This document shows, piece by piece, positions 24,489 to 37,900 of a stretch of DNA of 64,000 nucleotides. The position numbers and the translations under genes are program-made. Under the pieces are notes generated by a model. The model saw only the letters and a program-made list of their open reading frames with translations, had not been told where the DNA came from and made no database searches. The DNA is from Acanthaster planci (Eukaryota; Echinodermata; Asteroidea; Valvatida; Acanthasteridae), in the NCBI RefSeq assembly GCF_001949145.1, contig NW_019091488.1, positions 69,350-133,349 on the forward strand, in the 5' to 3' direction. Every line of letters starts with the position of its first letter. Positions within the stretch are counted from its first letter, which is position 1.

Positions 24489-27400
24489 GGAAAACACAAT
24501 CAACATTTTTTTTTCTGTAGAGGTTATTTAATTTTACCTTTATAATTATCAAGCTATATAATTGTGGGGTCAAAAGGAAAAGCAATTTATTTGTTTAGAG
24601 ATAAAAGGAAACCATTTCTGTCATGTGAGAAAGTCAAACTACTGATCAATCGCTGTTATAAATTTTGTTTGTAAAAGAAGTTTCATATTAATTAAGTTTT
24701 AGTTTCATACCTTGTTTGCGAGTAATTAATGCAACGATACTGGCAATCTGGTTAATGCTGTTTGTCTTGCCAGCTACTTCGTGTTTCTGGGTGGCTTATG
24801 TATTATGCAACAAATTATTTAAACAAGTTAAAAATACCCAATACTAATCGAAATCTGAATGACGTTAATATTTACTTTATAAAACTACCTTACTCAGCAC
24901 GTGGATTGATGTGAAATGCGTCATTACAGACGAGTTGACTGACAATCATTGCGAACAAGTCCTATACCACCAATATAAACACCATCTGTGTATTCTGATG
25001 TTCGTTTCCCGAAATTTAAGTTTTTCTTGCGGAGAGAGAATTTTCTACTTTAACAGGTCCCACGTAGACTTTAAAATAAAGTCATAACACATGTACATAA
25101 AAGCGCTGCAATCAGTAACTAGATTGAAAAGTCTAAACATCAGTTCATGAGAAAAGACACAAGAGTCGTAGTTCAGAGAAGTTTGGTTCCTTTTATTTAC
25201 TCTGTAAGTTAACGAGTGCTGGTAATACAAATGAATGAGTTGCTAGGAAATTGTATAGACCTCTATTTACAATATAATTTACGGCTTATTACAATAATGT
25301 TAATGCTTTCCCCGCTTATCTACTGCAACATCGCTTAAAACCACTGGAAATACCTGCGCGCGAAAACTTGACAAAATTCTATGTTCTTGAAACACGGAAG
25401 TTTAAGATACGTGGACAGTAAAACATGCTGGGGTATTAATTGCATAAGAGGTAGCAGCGGTGAGGAAGCCGTTTGACGACGGCCTAATTTGAGCAATCTG
25501 CACGCGCAGAAACCCCGATAAGTCGGTTTACGCTTACAGTTTTAATTTAGTTCATAAACGCTGCTGCTTACACCAGCTACATGTTGATGGTATTGCGGAA
25601 GCTCAGATGAAAAAAGAAAACAATTCGAAAATCGACTCAAAACGTCATTTTTTATCTATATTTATCTAGATTAATTTCCCCTCGAAGTGACCTTCCCAAA
25701 CTTTATCACATAAAGCCATGTGCTGGTCCCTTTGACAGTCTCACGATAACATGTACGTTTGACCTAACTGATAATTGTCACCTTTTTTATTTGAAAATGA
25801 AACTGTGAACAAAAGTGAACAAACCTCATCATTCTCAAGAGGGCGAGATTAGTCAACTACAGTAACAACCCCAATTTGACAACCTTAACAGACCATCCTG
25901 ATAACTCGGTCTAACCTGCTCATCATTTGCTAAAAAAATCGAAGCATTCACTTAGAAAATACTTCGAAAATAAATGTTTCAGACCAGTCTCATTGCGTTT
26001 GTGCACAGATTGTCAAGTGATGTCTGTTTATATAACTCTTTCCCCCATATCAACTGCTGAAATACTGGTCCCTGAAAACATTAGGGTCCTCCTCATTGCC
26101 GAGGAACCTTCAGATACTGAACATCCTACACATAGGACGGTGTTCACAGACTCAAGAGTGCAAATCACATCCCTGCCATCAGCGGTTGAGCCTGAAAATA
26201 AAACAACCCCTAATATAAATGGAAATGTATTGAAAAGGATTTTATATTTGGAAGAAAATGTAACAAATACAATACGATTTATTCATTTCACAAATAACCT
26301 CTTGCTTTAAAATCACACTCTGAGCTGTCGCGTAACACCTATGTAACAATTTCTATTATATTCTCATAAATGATACATTTATATCAAACCTTTCTAATTG
26401 TGCAAGATCTGACAAACATACTTTACAATGGCTTTCATACAAAATTTGCTAAATATTTCATACGTGAGTATATATGTACATTTCCATCATTCCACTCAGT
26501 TCTATCAAAAATAAGATTTGGCAACATGCTCTGATGCATAACCTTTGGTACACCAACTAGACCAGCTGATCGGCAAATCTGTAATTTTGCAGAAGGTGTC
26601 TCTGAGCCTCTATTCAACACTTAATGGCCATAATAAAGTACCTTTTGGAATCTCAGAAAAGTCTTCAGTACGTTGTAACAAAAAACACTAATACACACCA
26701 ATTTTGCAAGGTAACTTCTGTAGACTCTAGATTTTAAAATCGTGAATTCTGGATATAATGCAGCAAGATGGCCCCTCAAATATGTACAAATGAAAAAAAG
26801 GAGCAATCAACATTTTGATATGATCTGATTTGCTTCAGAGGGAAGTCAATGTTTCTAGGCAATGAAGAACTGTACAAATATTTGTACAAAACATGAAAGT
26901 ATAGACATTATAATTATGCGCAGTTCCATCCTGGGGGGGGAAGTGTCTGAAGAACAAATAAAAATATTGGAGAACAAATAAAACTGAAACATTTGCTATG
27001 TGTGGTAAATTTTGGAGTAACTAAAGATTATTCATAAAGCTAGGTTTACACTAGTTCTCAGCGGCCACGGCAATCGCATTCTGGCCGCAGTGGACAAACG
27101 GTATGGACGTGAGACAACGTGGGGGGATGGGATGGGCAAACACTCCAAACTGTCAAATATTTTGCCACGGCAGTCACTGTGCAGATGAGAAACCTAGTGG
27201 GCCGTACGTGATAGACCGTAACAAAACATGGAGACGGTTCGTAGTTGGACAGGAAGCATGTACTTTGCCCAGCATCTCACGGTCCTTTCAGGTTTTGTCA
27301 CATTCTGCCGTGTGTAGCGGGTGTTTTGTCACGGTTGCTGCACATTTTGTCCGTTTTGCCACGTTTTGTCACGGTCCTCAAGGCAAGCTAGTGTGTACGG

Positions 27401-28265
27401 TAGCCATTTTGTCAAGTTCAATAACAGGGCGTCCAGATGTGTGACAGTTTACAGGCCCGGTGCGATGCAGAGTGTTGCGTTCAATGGCGAGCATGGTCTG
27501 GGAGCAGGGCAACTTCATACAACGTGATAAAAAACAACTTTTGAGAAATCAACTGAAGGCAATTTCAATAGCCCTGTCTATCACCTTTAGAAATGTGCGG
27601 ACTTGGCTAATTACGTAATCCGAACATGATTAGAATGGGCTTTACAACAGACCGTGAGAAAACTTAGCAGGACCTCGCAAAACTTGATTACAGAGAAAAA
27701 ATTGCCTAAATCCAACGGCGCACTATGTTTCGGGCACACGTGATTGCCGTTGCCATCGGGAACATAGTGTTTACCTAGCTTTAGAATTCTTTGTGCAACA
27801 AGTGGCACAGAGCTTACAGAACAGTCTGGAAAATGGCCCGAAGTGTCTGAACCCGAAAAATACATGTACAAATATGCTCAAGAAAATAAAACAACTATAA
27901 AATGCTACACAGAAAATACACTCTCTTAATTAAAGTACAAGGAATGCATGAAAATGGACAATGTGCCTATTTCTCTCCTCTTCTGTGTGATGTATTCCGA
28001 CTTATTTTTAAAAATTCCAATACAAGTAAGGAGTATTACCACATTTGGGAATAGTGACCTTTCCCTGTGTAATTTGTGGTCCGTATGCTCCAACATTTAG
28101 GAAAAGCACTTTGTTTTCATGGAAACACCCACAATCCTTTACGGGCTGTAAGAACAGGCCTTCCGATTAGTCAGATTGCATGAAATTTGTGACATATAGC
28201 ATGTCCAAATAGGGTTAAACTCCAGAGTGAAACAAGAATTCAGTGAAGGCAGGCAAGTGTGTGGG

Positions 28266-28271
28266 TTTAAT
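28266..28271 (-). terminator. Candidate poly(A) signal for the adaptor gene
   Basis: ATTAAA on the minus strand about 550 nt past the stop. It is the first near-canonical hexamer I saw downstream. The true 3' end may be elsewhere. Confidence 0.2.
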
Positions 28272-28823
28272 CACTTGACCCTCCATCCTTTAAAACATGT
28301 TTTCTTTGGGTATAAATTTGGCACCAGGCAGACAGCTGTTGAACTTACCCTGAAAAACATGTTTGAGCATAATGAAACACTTGGGGCAAAGTAAAAACAC
28401 AAGCGGTGAGTTATTAAGAGTTGAATGACGGAGGAGGGGTATGTGGCACAAATATGGCAGGTAGTGCCTTGTTCATTTGTACGAAAGGCGCGAGGGAAAA
28501 ACTTTACAATGTTTCTGGAACACCTGTGGCCAAGTCGACATCCACACCGGGCAGAGTACACATATGAAGAATGATACCCAGGGGAGCGGACATCTCAGCC
28601 AATTTTTGTTTTTTTCCCTTTTGTAGTGAGCTGTTGCACTCGTCAAGGGTAGTCGCCCCTGGAAGACTTGCTGAGCCGTAACTGAGACTTGCTGAGCCAC
28701 TCGCCGAAGCAGCTTTGCCGTTTCAACGAGAAGTCGGCAATGAGTGGTTTTTCCTGTAGGCAAAAGAGGGAGAAGGTATTGGAGTCCACACTCCGCAGCC
28801 CGCCTCTTCCCGCCCCCTCAGCA

Positions 28824-28934
28824 TCAGCGGAAGTTAGGCGCCGCGACCTTAAGGCAGGTCTTGCCCACATCTCCAGCCAAGATCAGAGGGGTGGTCATGT
28901 GATGCTGGATAAGGAGTACTGCCGTGTCAAAAAC
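28824..28934 (-). CDS. LCP2: Adaptor exon 23 (SH2 C-terminus and stop)
   Basis: Acceptor CTTGCCAG|GTT; 36 codons then TGA at 28824-28826: VFDTAVLLIQHHMTTPLILA then GDVGKTCLKVAAPNFR. It aligns with the SH2 alpha-B and terminal strands of BLNK (SVAEIIRNHQHSPLVLID), with the protein ending shortly after the domain, as in the family. Confidence 0.92.
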   Translation of the reverse strand, partial: VFDTAVLLIQHHMTTPLILAGDVGKTCLKVAAPNFR

Positions 28935-31900
28935 CTGGCAAGATGAAGGAAAGATGATGGATCAAGCATTGTTAACGGTAACATAAAGAATACACAAGGA
29001 ATAAAAAGGAAAAACACTGCCATAACCTGTAGGCACCTCTAAGGAAAACACATTTTCTCTGATTTTATCTCTTTCAATAAATATGGAAGCATCCAAATCA
29101 AATGCATGCCAACCAATGGCCACATGCATTGTTTGGCATGCACAGGGCCTATCCACTACGAGGGCGAGGTTTCCCCTCGTTTTCTCAGAATGATGCAATC
29201 TACATTCAGAACTCGTATCTTGGCATGAACTGAAAAAAAAAGCCCTTTTGAGCTTGTTATTGTTCAGCTCTGAAGACAAACGACACTGCGTTCGATTTTG
29301 GTGCTTCCATATTTATTTGAACAGATAAAATCAGAAAAATGTGATTTCCATAGATGTGCTCTTTAAAAATTTCTAGCACAAGTGAAACGGTCATTGAACC
29401 ATTCCACAATTGATGATGCTACATAGACAGCATTTCGGGCCCTCAAGACCTTCTGGCTGGAAGCAAAATAACGAAGATGTAACATTGCCAATACTTGATA
29501 TTTTAAAACTCAAATATGCAGTACATTCTGTTTTTACGTTTGGAATAATCAAAGTCTGCCAAGTCTAAAATAATTGTTCATGGCTGTATTTGGTACATAT
29601 ACAGTACACATGAACAAATGGAACTGATGTGTCATAGAAACTGGTGGTCTTAACATCGTATTGCATGCTTTCCTTGATTAGCCTACAGTGGCTCGGATAT
29701 AAAAATGACAAGTCAAATGTCACAACACAACTGCCAAATATCAGTTGGAAATGTAAATTAGAAGAAAAATCTCTCTCTTGATGCAAAAAAATTTAAAATT
29801 GGAAAAAAACATGAGCATCCATTTTAACCCCTTCATGGCGGGATTGGATTCTTTTGACCGTGACTGCTGGACTGTGGTATGCCCGGTATGCAGAGCCCTA
29901 TCCAGCAGCAGGCCCACATTGAAACCGCAGGTGCATGATGAATGGAATGTAAGCTTGGTGTGCACTAATCCTCCCACTGAGCTGCGTTTGCTGTCTCCCG
30001 GCACGAAGGGGTTAAAAGTACGCAGAAACTAGGTACGGACATGCCAATCGCACCTGCTCATTTTCTTTGTAGGTGCCCAGTGCATACTTGCCGTCGTCTC
30101 GTAGCCGGATGTGCAGGTTCCGGACCTTGTTGTTGTACCAGAGAGACAGTGAGTAGGGAATATTGTCTTCTCCTTTGCTGCTATTCCGGACGATGAATGC
30201 ACCATCCTGGAAAGAGGCAAAGATGAAGCGTGAAGAGAGATTCCGTGCAACGTCGACCGAAGCGAGGGAGCTGATCAAGGAGGGTATTGCCACACTATAT
30301 CTAGCACCCACATGATGATGTCCTTGGTCACAGCACCTGTGCGCATGTTAACGCTACCTACCTAGTGTGGACGTGCCTTTGCTTTCTTGTATTTAAGACA
30401 ATACAGTGAAATTCTATCTTGCTCGGCAAGCCTTTTTTACACGTTTTTGGGGGTCAGTTTCCTTGACTGTTACTTCCTCTTTTTACAGACAATCCGGACC
30501 TAAAAATGCATCTCAACCTGCTGTCCAGAAATAAGGTATCCTTGTGTGGACCTGGCTTATCCTCACAAGTCTGGCACAGCTTGCATTATGCACTTCTCTT
30601 CTGTTCGCCAGTCCACACAAGGTGCATCCTCACAGCAAGCATTTAGTATGCTGGGGAAAAGGACCCCTTCCCCACCCCATAACGAGGACCTCTGACTGTG
30701 CATCAGTGTGTCAATAAACTACTACAATGCATGACAGGCACCAGTGACACGATGGTGTCTTGCCCTTATCTTCCACACTTTGTGTGCTCTTCTAATGTCA
30801 GTGACAACGTGCCAGAGCCCGCCGGTTGAGTGCTGGTTCTTGACTGAATCCGCTTAAAAGATATGGTTACCATCTTGCTTTCCTTCAGGATCTTCACGGC
30901 TTCCTCCCGGCTCAGATCAGGGTCGTACCACGGATAGCCGGTCATTTCACTCTGTGCAAACAAACAGTGTCATTTTCTCTCAGCTTAACTTACGCTCTGT
31001 CTTTGACATGGCAGGAAACAGTTGGACAAATGAGGTGCCACAACTTGACACCCTGCCAGTTTGAACACTTTCAGTGTGTGTGAGTTGGCGTGCAGCTGCA
31101 CTGAAACTTGAAACTTGCACTATGCACTGTAGTTCTTGGATGACTTGTGAAACGATTCACTCTAAGTTTGCTCTGTGGAAAGACTGGACTGCCTCATTCT
31201 GGAAGGAATAAGCATTACTCTAAAACACTCCACCTGACAAAAATGATTAAGCCCAGTTAAAGGGGTGATTGAAATAGCTTGAATTTACCTGATCCAATGA
31301 AATGAGTTTTCAGAAACAAATGAGGAAATTCTGCCTGCATCATACAACCAGCACAATAGATACGTCACTCGACAGAAACCATACCATAAAGCACCACTGA
31401 TATCTTACCCGCTTAGGGGGTTGTGGCATGGGCTTGGGCGCCGGATGGGCTTGCTCAGGCTCAGGCGGCGGAGGCTGTGGCACATCTTTGGCTATCTGCT
31501 TGGGAAGCTCTGGTTGCCTTCTGCCATGCGCTGTCAGTTGAAACAGGAGAGTGTTTCAGAGTGAGTTACTACATGTGATCAGCGACTGAGAAAGAATACT
31601 TTAAACTGCAAATAAACACAAGACAAAATTTATAACTCTGGAAGGCTCAATGATTTTTTCTGAGAACACCATCGAGACAAGACAGGGATGCCCACTCTTC
31701 TTAATCGAATCACTATAAATACGAGAAAATTCTCTTGAAACCACTGATAACTGTTGGGAATCTGCTGGAACACAGCAAAATAAGCCTTTGGTGAGTTAAA
31801 CTTTGACATGAATCTGGTACACTGAGTTATTTCAATTCAACAACTTGAATTCTCCATACTAAAACCACCATTGCCATACCTCGGGACAAGCTTGTGCCAA

Positions 31901-34900
31901 GTTACATAAGAGACACCTTGCAACAATACACTGTTCTCAATGGATAAGAAGGATACACAGGAACCAGTCCATTCCAGAGATGGTGGTAGCTATGCGAAAG
32001 CTTGCCCGGAATCACAAGGTATAGCAACAGTGTCTTTAGTCTGGGGAATTCAAGTCGTTATGTTTATGTGCAATCAGATAACTCAGTGTACCAGATTTTG
32101 TTCAAATTTAACTTAAAAATGGCTTATTCCAACTGATGAGAATTTGCGTAGGAAAGTTCTTAATTTGAAGATGGTTTCCACAGTGAGGGCACAAGCAAAG
32201 CTGGGCCAATACACTGACAATTAAGTGACACAATGAATTCAGCTCTGCAATGTAATGTGGAGGAAAGGCTGTGTCAACATACGGGTAAACTTCTTGATTT
32301 GTTTGGCAGGTTCCTTAGTAGGAATCGGGGGTGTTGGCTTCGACTCGACGTTAGCGGGAAGCTCTGCGATTGGTCGAGACCTAGGTGTTGGCCGTGGGGG
32401 CACCTGTGCAGGTAACGAGGCTTGGGGAGGGCTAGGCATGGGTGGTTTGTTACCACCTGGCACAGGTGGATTACTCGTTGGTGAGTTACCCTCCGAGACG
32501 GCTGAGTTCAGCCATGATGGGCGGGGCCCCACGGGCTTGCTTGCATTAGGCTTGGCTGACAGGTCAGGTTTGTTTGCCTGTGGCCTGGGGAGAAGCGGAG
32601 GCCGGGTGGGTTCCGTCTCTTCTGTTGTCCCCTGGAACTGCTGCAGCCTCCTGCTAATGGTTCCGCTGCCACTTCCTGAGTTCTCCTCGACCTCCGGAGC
32701 CCGCTCCAGGTCTCGCGGAATGTTCTTGGGCAACGGTGGGGGCGGCTTGGGTGTGCTGCCCAGCACTGGGGGCCGGGGGGCAAAATTCCGGTTTTCATCT
32801 GGCCTGCTCCCATTGCTGAGGAGGTGGCCGATGCCAGCCCGGCCCGGGGACCTGTCCCGTCGGTGGTCGTCAGCCGGCCGGTTCATCACTTCCCGGATGA
32901 CGTGGGGAGGGGGATCGGGCAGGACTTTGCTGAAGCCCTTGCTCTCAATGGGCGTCCGGGTAACCACGGGCCGTGTGGGAATGGGTGGCGGCAAAGTCTC
33001 GTCCGGTAGTGGCGGGTTGGAGATGGTCAGTTCGGGAGGCTTCATCGGCCTTGGGGGAGGCATGCCACTGCCAGCTTGAGGGGGAAGTGGTGCTGGTGGA
33101 CGGCCTGTGGGTGACATCAATCCTCCACTCTCTGATTGAGAAAGCCACACAAAATAACGACAACGTACAATGAAAATGAAGTATGCTATGTTTGCATGTG
33201 AAGTGACAATGACCTTCTAGGTGGAAAAAAAGACAGCCACAATTTAGAAAATACCATCACTGAGACAGAGCTCCTAAATGAGAAAAATGAATCACTTGAT
33301 TAAAAACAATTTTGATTTTCTTTCTTTTTTTGGCTCCAGATTTTATGGAAAGATACATCAGTTCCAGTAAGCATTCACTCTGCTCACATTACGATTTCTA
33401 ACTAAAAATTCCTAAGAAATCTTATTCCTCCCACATTACCAGGTCGGGGACCAAACCGCAATCTAACAACAACACTAGACCATGTATATGCTGCTTGATT
33501 GTGCAATTTCTGAGCCATATTTAGATCATGGCTAGCAGATGACGTCAATCTCTTTATCGGTCGAAATCTTCGATACAAATAGCAATAATTGCTCAAATTT
33601 ACAGGAAATGTGCTGCCCAAGATCTAATGAACTTTCCTCTTATTTGTTATCTCTAGAAGTGGATCGAGGAGATGTTTCAGTCGAATCTGGAGGTGTTGAA
33701 TGTATCGGTGGGTAGCTGAGTTCTGCCAATTAAAAGGTTTTACCGAAACTTACTTTATGCATTAAAATATTGCCATTAAGAATCTCCATCGAGATTTGCC
33801 CGTGGCAAGTTTTATAATTACCATGGCAATTTTCCAAAATAACCATCGCACGTAGTATTGCCATAGACTCAAACGGTAATGGCCATGGTGGCCATGTTGG
33901 CTGCTGGCATGGTAGCAGCTTTCCATTCTCGTTATTTTCCCAAATTCTCACGAGAAAAATGACATCATTATCACGTGACCTGATAAAAATGATGTCATCG
34001 CTGTTTGAACAAGTGACATGCGCAGAAACTAGTGACATTGCTAGATTGTGGTTTGGTCCCCAACCTGAATACACCTGTTCCCCACAATTACAACCTCTTA
34101 AAAAGCTTCATAATCACAGAGCTAGTGGACCTCAGACAGTTCTTACCGGACACAGGTACAAGATACTCCTCTTCAGGGTCCTCATCTTCATCCTACAGAA
34201 TATACAGCAATCGTTTAAAATGGCAACATGCTTTCTTTTCAGTCATCTAGACTAGCCGAATATCAAGTTTTGGGGGCAATTTTGCAGACAATACCAACAT
34301 TTTAGTGTCCTTGGTTTATACCGGGCAATTTATGCACTCTACCAAGGCCTATTGGCCTAAAGCAACTGGAGTGTCAGATTCTGATCATTTAATAAGCACA
34401 TGGACACATTTTGACTGAATTTCTTGGTTGTGCCAGGAATTGACTGATGTCTTGGGACAAACTCTGCACTGGTAGTCTGCAAGATTTGCTGGCTAATGCT
34501 GCTACGACTCTACACCCTAGGTCACATTGCGATACAACCGATAAATTGTCATCATTGAGTAAAAAACAGACCACCAGCAGCACAAAACAGTGAGACCTAC
34601 TTGTATTTAGTCTAAAGTTCGGTTTGCTCTGAACCAAAATTTGTGTGCTGATATATGTGCTCCTACAATGTGTCACTGCAGTAACCTGCATGGTCTTGAC
34701 AAGAATTTCTTGAAACTTGCCTACCTGTGTATCCATTATTGGGGCTTCATAGTTCGGCTGCTCCACTTCTGTAAATAAATTTTAAAATTTTTTCTCAACC
34801 GATTGTTCCGACTGCTGTACTGAGTGCATATTTTGTATTTCATACTTTCCTGTCGGGTTAACATTTACAGACTCAACAAAACTTGTGAAGAAAATGGTGC

Positions 34901-37900
34901 AACATGATTGGCTGGGGTGTCCTTCCCTGTCTTGGGTGGGCAAAACCAGCACAGGCCCAAAGGGTTGGAACACTGAGCAAACCAATATGGCACAGCAGGG
35001 GGGAGCGATTGGCCCCAGAATATGTATGCAGGTTTACTGGAATACCTTGTATATTTATCATTGATAGTTTTACGCATGAACACGTACTGCATGATTGAAT
35101 ATGGCCCACTTCTGTGCTAGCTTACACCCATTTCAGACAGGCATTCTAGAGTGGCACCAAACCAAATTAAAAGCAAATTTTAAATGAAGCATGGCAAAAG
35201 GTCGACGTCTGAAATAACTGGGAGAGACCAGGCATGCCAGTAGGCGAAAGATTGACACCTGAAGGCACTTAGAACAACACCAGCGTGAATTGGTTTCAGA
35301 CATCGCTCTTCTCATGAGCCGAATCCGATGCAATGTATTTATTAAGTTTGTCTGTCTGAAATCAAAATTTAAAAGGGTCGACCTGAGTTGCTCTTTACTC
35401 TACCTGGTTCAGCGTGACCCTAGAACGCCTGTCTTAACAGGTGTTACACAATATACCAGATTGCTTAAGCATGCTCAGCAACCAACACTTAAGTGACTGG
35501 TGTGTACACATACCTATGCAGGGGACCTCATAGTTTTCTTGTTCTTCCTCCTGAATTTAATGAAACCACAGAAATCAGACAAAGAGCCGTGAATTTCCAA
35601 CAGCTGCAATCTCAGGTAATACCATGTCCAAAAGATGTGCAAAATCTTTGATTTGGTTCCATCGTACCTGCTTGGCGGGGAGCTCACTCTGTCTCTGGAA
35701 GTGTTGCGGGGAGGGGTTGGGTCTTTGAGGCATTGGGGGAGCGTGTCGAGGGCTCAGCTGCTGTGATGGCAGCGCCCGGGATGGCTGGGGAGGGGGAAGG
35801 GTCGGCAAGGGCCGGAGTGGATCATGCCGTGGCGAGACACTGTGGGGAAAAAGAAAATCACAAAGATCGATACACTGGACAGAATGCAAAGATCCATGTG
35901 GGGCAAGTTGGAGTGAAAACTACATTTAATCATACTTTGACCAGTGTCGTTTATCAGCATGGAGGAACCAGCTGCGAGAAAAAACACTCAGATGTCACTG
36001 GTTAAGAGTGCAGACAGCACTGCAGCTAATGGCTCAAGGAGTGTGACGGTAAGATGTTAAAAAATGGTCTAACAAGGGTTAAGTTTAACTATATTGTGCA
36101 TGCCCACCGTTAAAAAATCAACTGACCAATGGTCAAACTACAGTTTGCACCTGAACTTGGCTGGGGTCAACTCCTCTGCATGACACGTGTGCGCAGAATG
36201 TATGCGAACTCATTATGGTTAAGTTACCTCAGTCAAGACATCAGCCCTTCGTAGCATCACGACCAGGGCCTAATTTCAGGGCGCTGCTAAGCAAACAGTT
36301 TTACACTTACACAGGCCCCGCATATTTCATGATGACCGTAAACAGTAAGCACAGCAAAGGGCACCCTAACCTCGGAAGAGAAATTCGATGAACTTGATGA
36401 CGAAATCTCTATGCAAAATAGCAAAATTTTATGCTGCAGTAAACACACCTTTTTTTTACTGTCAAACGGTGAGGATAGTGGGTGCAAGTGAGTTATGCAC
36501 ACTTGGTCCAGCAATATTTGACAAGCAGAAATTTTAGTCTCTCACAATTTACACATGTATCATATTCTCGGCATGGACAAAATAAATCAGTGGTGAAAAA
36601 TCTGCTGCATTGGACACTCATAATCCGAATGGATCGTTTGGTTTTGGATACAGACAGCAAAAGCATGTACATATGTCACCGGCTAGTTTTCAGTGACTGG
36701 ACAAGCAAGTGGATAAGAGTGGTGAAGCCTTGAGTACATACACAATAGATGCATTTAAATAAAACAGCTGTTAGGACTGTGTGTCAAGTCGCATGCCATT
36801 ACAGAAGGATTTCACAGTCAATCCCAAGGAGTAAGTGCATTACGGTTCACTATTGGTTCATGCTTTTCCAAAATCACCATGCTCTGAGGGTCTAAATGTT
36901 ACTGGGGACGAGCATGTACTTCCCAGACAGTATGCAGTTGCTGAGGCACTTTTCAGATTGCTGTTTTTCTTCAGAAAATCAGCAAGTTCCAAAGTTTAGG
37001 CTACTGAAACCTCAGAAATTGGGAACGGTTTAAATGAAATCGGAACAGTAGTTGGGCATGCATTAGGAGAGATTGACTGATTTCAATTTGGCCACGATTC
37101 AATCACTCACAGGATTAACACACATAAAAGGCAATGAAACAGCATCTTCATAAAGACTATACACAAGGAGGTGGAATGTGATGGGCACTTACACTGGTGG
37201 CAGTGGGCTTGAAGACCTTCCCTGTGAATGAAAATAAATAAAAAAAGAACAAGAAGATATTTGTCATGAAATATGAACCATCTTTCCTATTAAGATAACA
37301 TCCGGTAATTACAGGCTGAAATGTCAATATCAGCTACAGCAAACAACCTGGGCATATATGACATGCAATAGCACACAATTTCCACCTATCTGTTTGGATT
37401 TGGCAAATTTACAAATAAAAAACAAATCACGAGGTAAGATGATTGTACATAAACATTTTAAAATGAACTGCACATATTTTTCAGCAACAGCTGGAAAGTT
37501 GTGTATTAAGTTACATTTAAGATATGATAGGATTATATAGACCAAGGACATACTCACACCAGGCTGAGGCCTCCTCATTATATCTGGCTGCAGATCTAAT
37601 TAAAAAAAAAACAGATAAAAAATGATTACAGCTGTTGATGCATTCATTCTAAAGTGGTCTTTTAAATAAATATCTAAAAGCCTGGCATTCCAGAGGCTGA
37701 GCAGCTCTGTTCCAACACTACTGTCAATTGTTGAAATGCTTCCACTGACACTTGGGCTGCATCCGAATCTGTTGTCTATTTTGGAAACGTGCGGAGATGC
37801 GTAGACAATAGAACTAGCTGTAGCTCTGGAAGCGGCCTTGGTTTCAAAGGCCGTGATAATATCTTTTTAAGAATGAAAATCCAGGACTACGTGTACTTGT

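Larger units (their letters stand above)
22600..28823. other. Intergenic region between CK1-alpha and the adaptor
   Basis: No supported coding exon on either strand. It holds the gap-containing element (22863-23165), a MITE (24329-24488), and the adaptor 3' UTR at its right end. From 23.2 to 26.9 kb it is AT-rich with few TACATGTA words. A GC-richer stretch with recurring TTTTGTCACGG words lies at 27040-27500, function unknown. Confidence 0.55.

Noticed and set aside
25927-26310. 127-codon plus-strand open frame in the intergenic region
   Set aside because: No recognisable domain, AT-rich, and its start overlaps a dispersed repeat also present at 324-362.
32255-33079. Long plus-strand open frame (274 codons), Gly-rich
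   Set aside because: It is the exact antisense of the proline-rich adaptor exon. Gly and Arg codons mirror Pro codons, and there are no splice or domain signals of its own.
36305-36375. Possible adaptor exon with donor CCTGT|GTAAGT (minus strand)
   Set aside because: The only matching acceptor gives 55 nt, which would shift the frame between exons 14 and 15.
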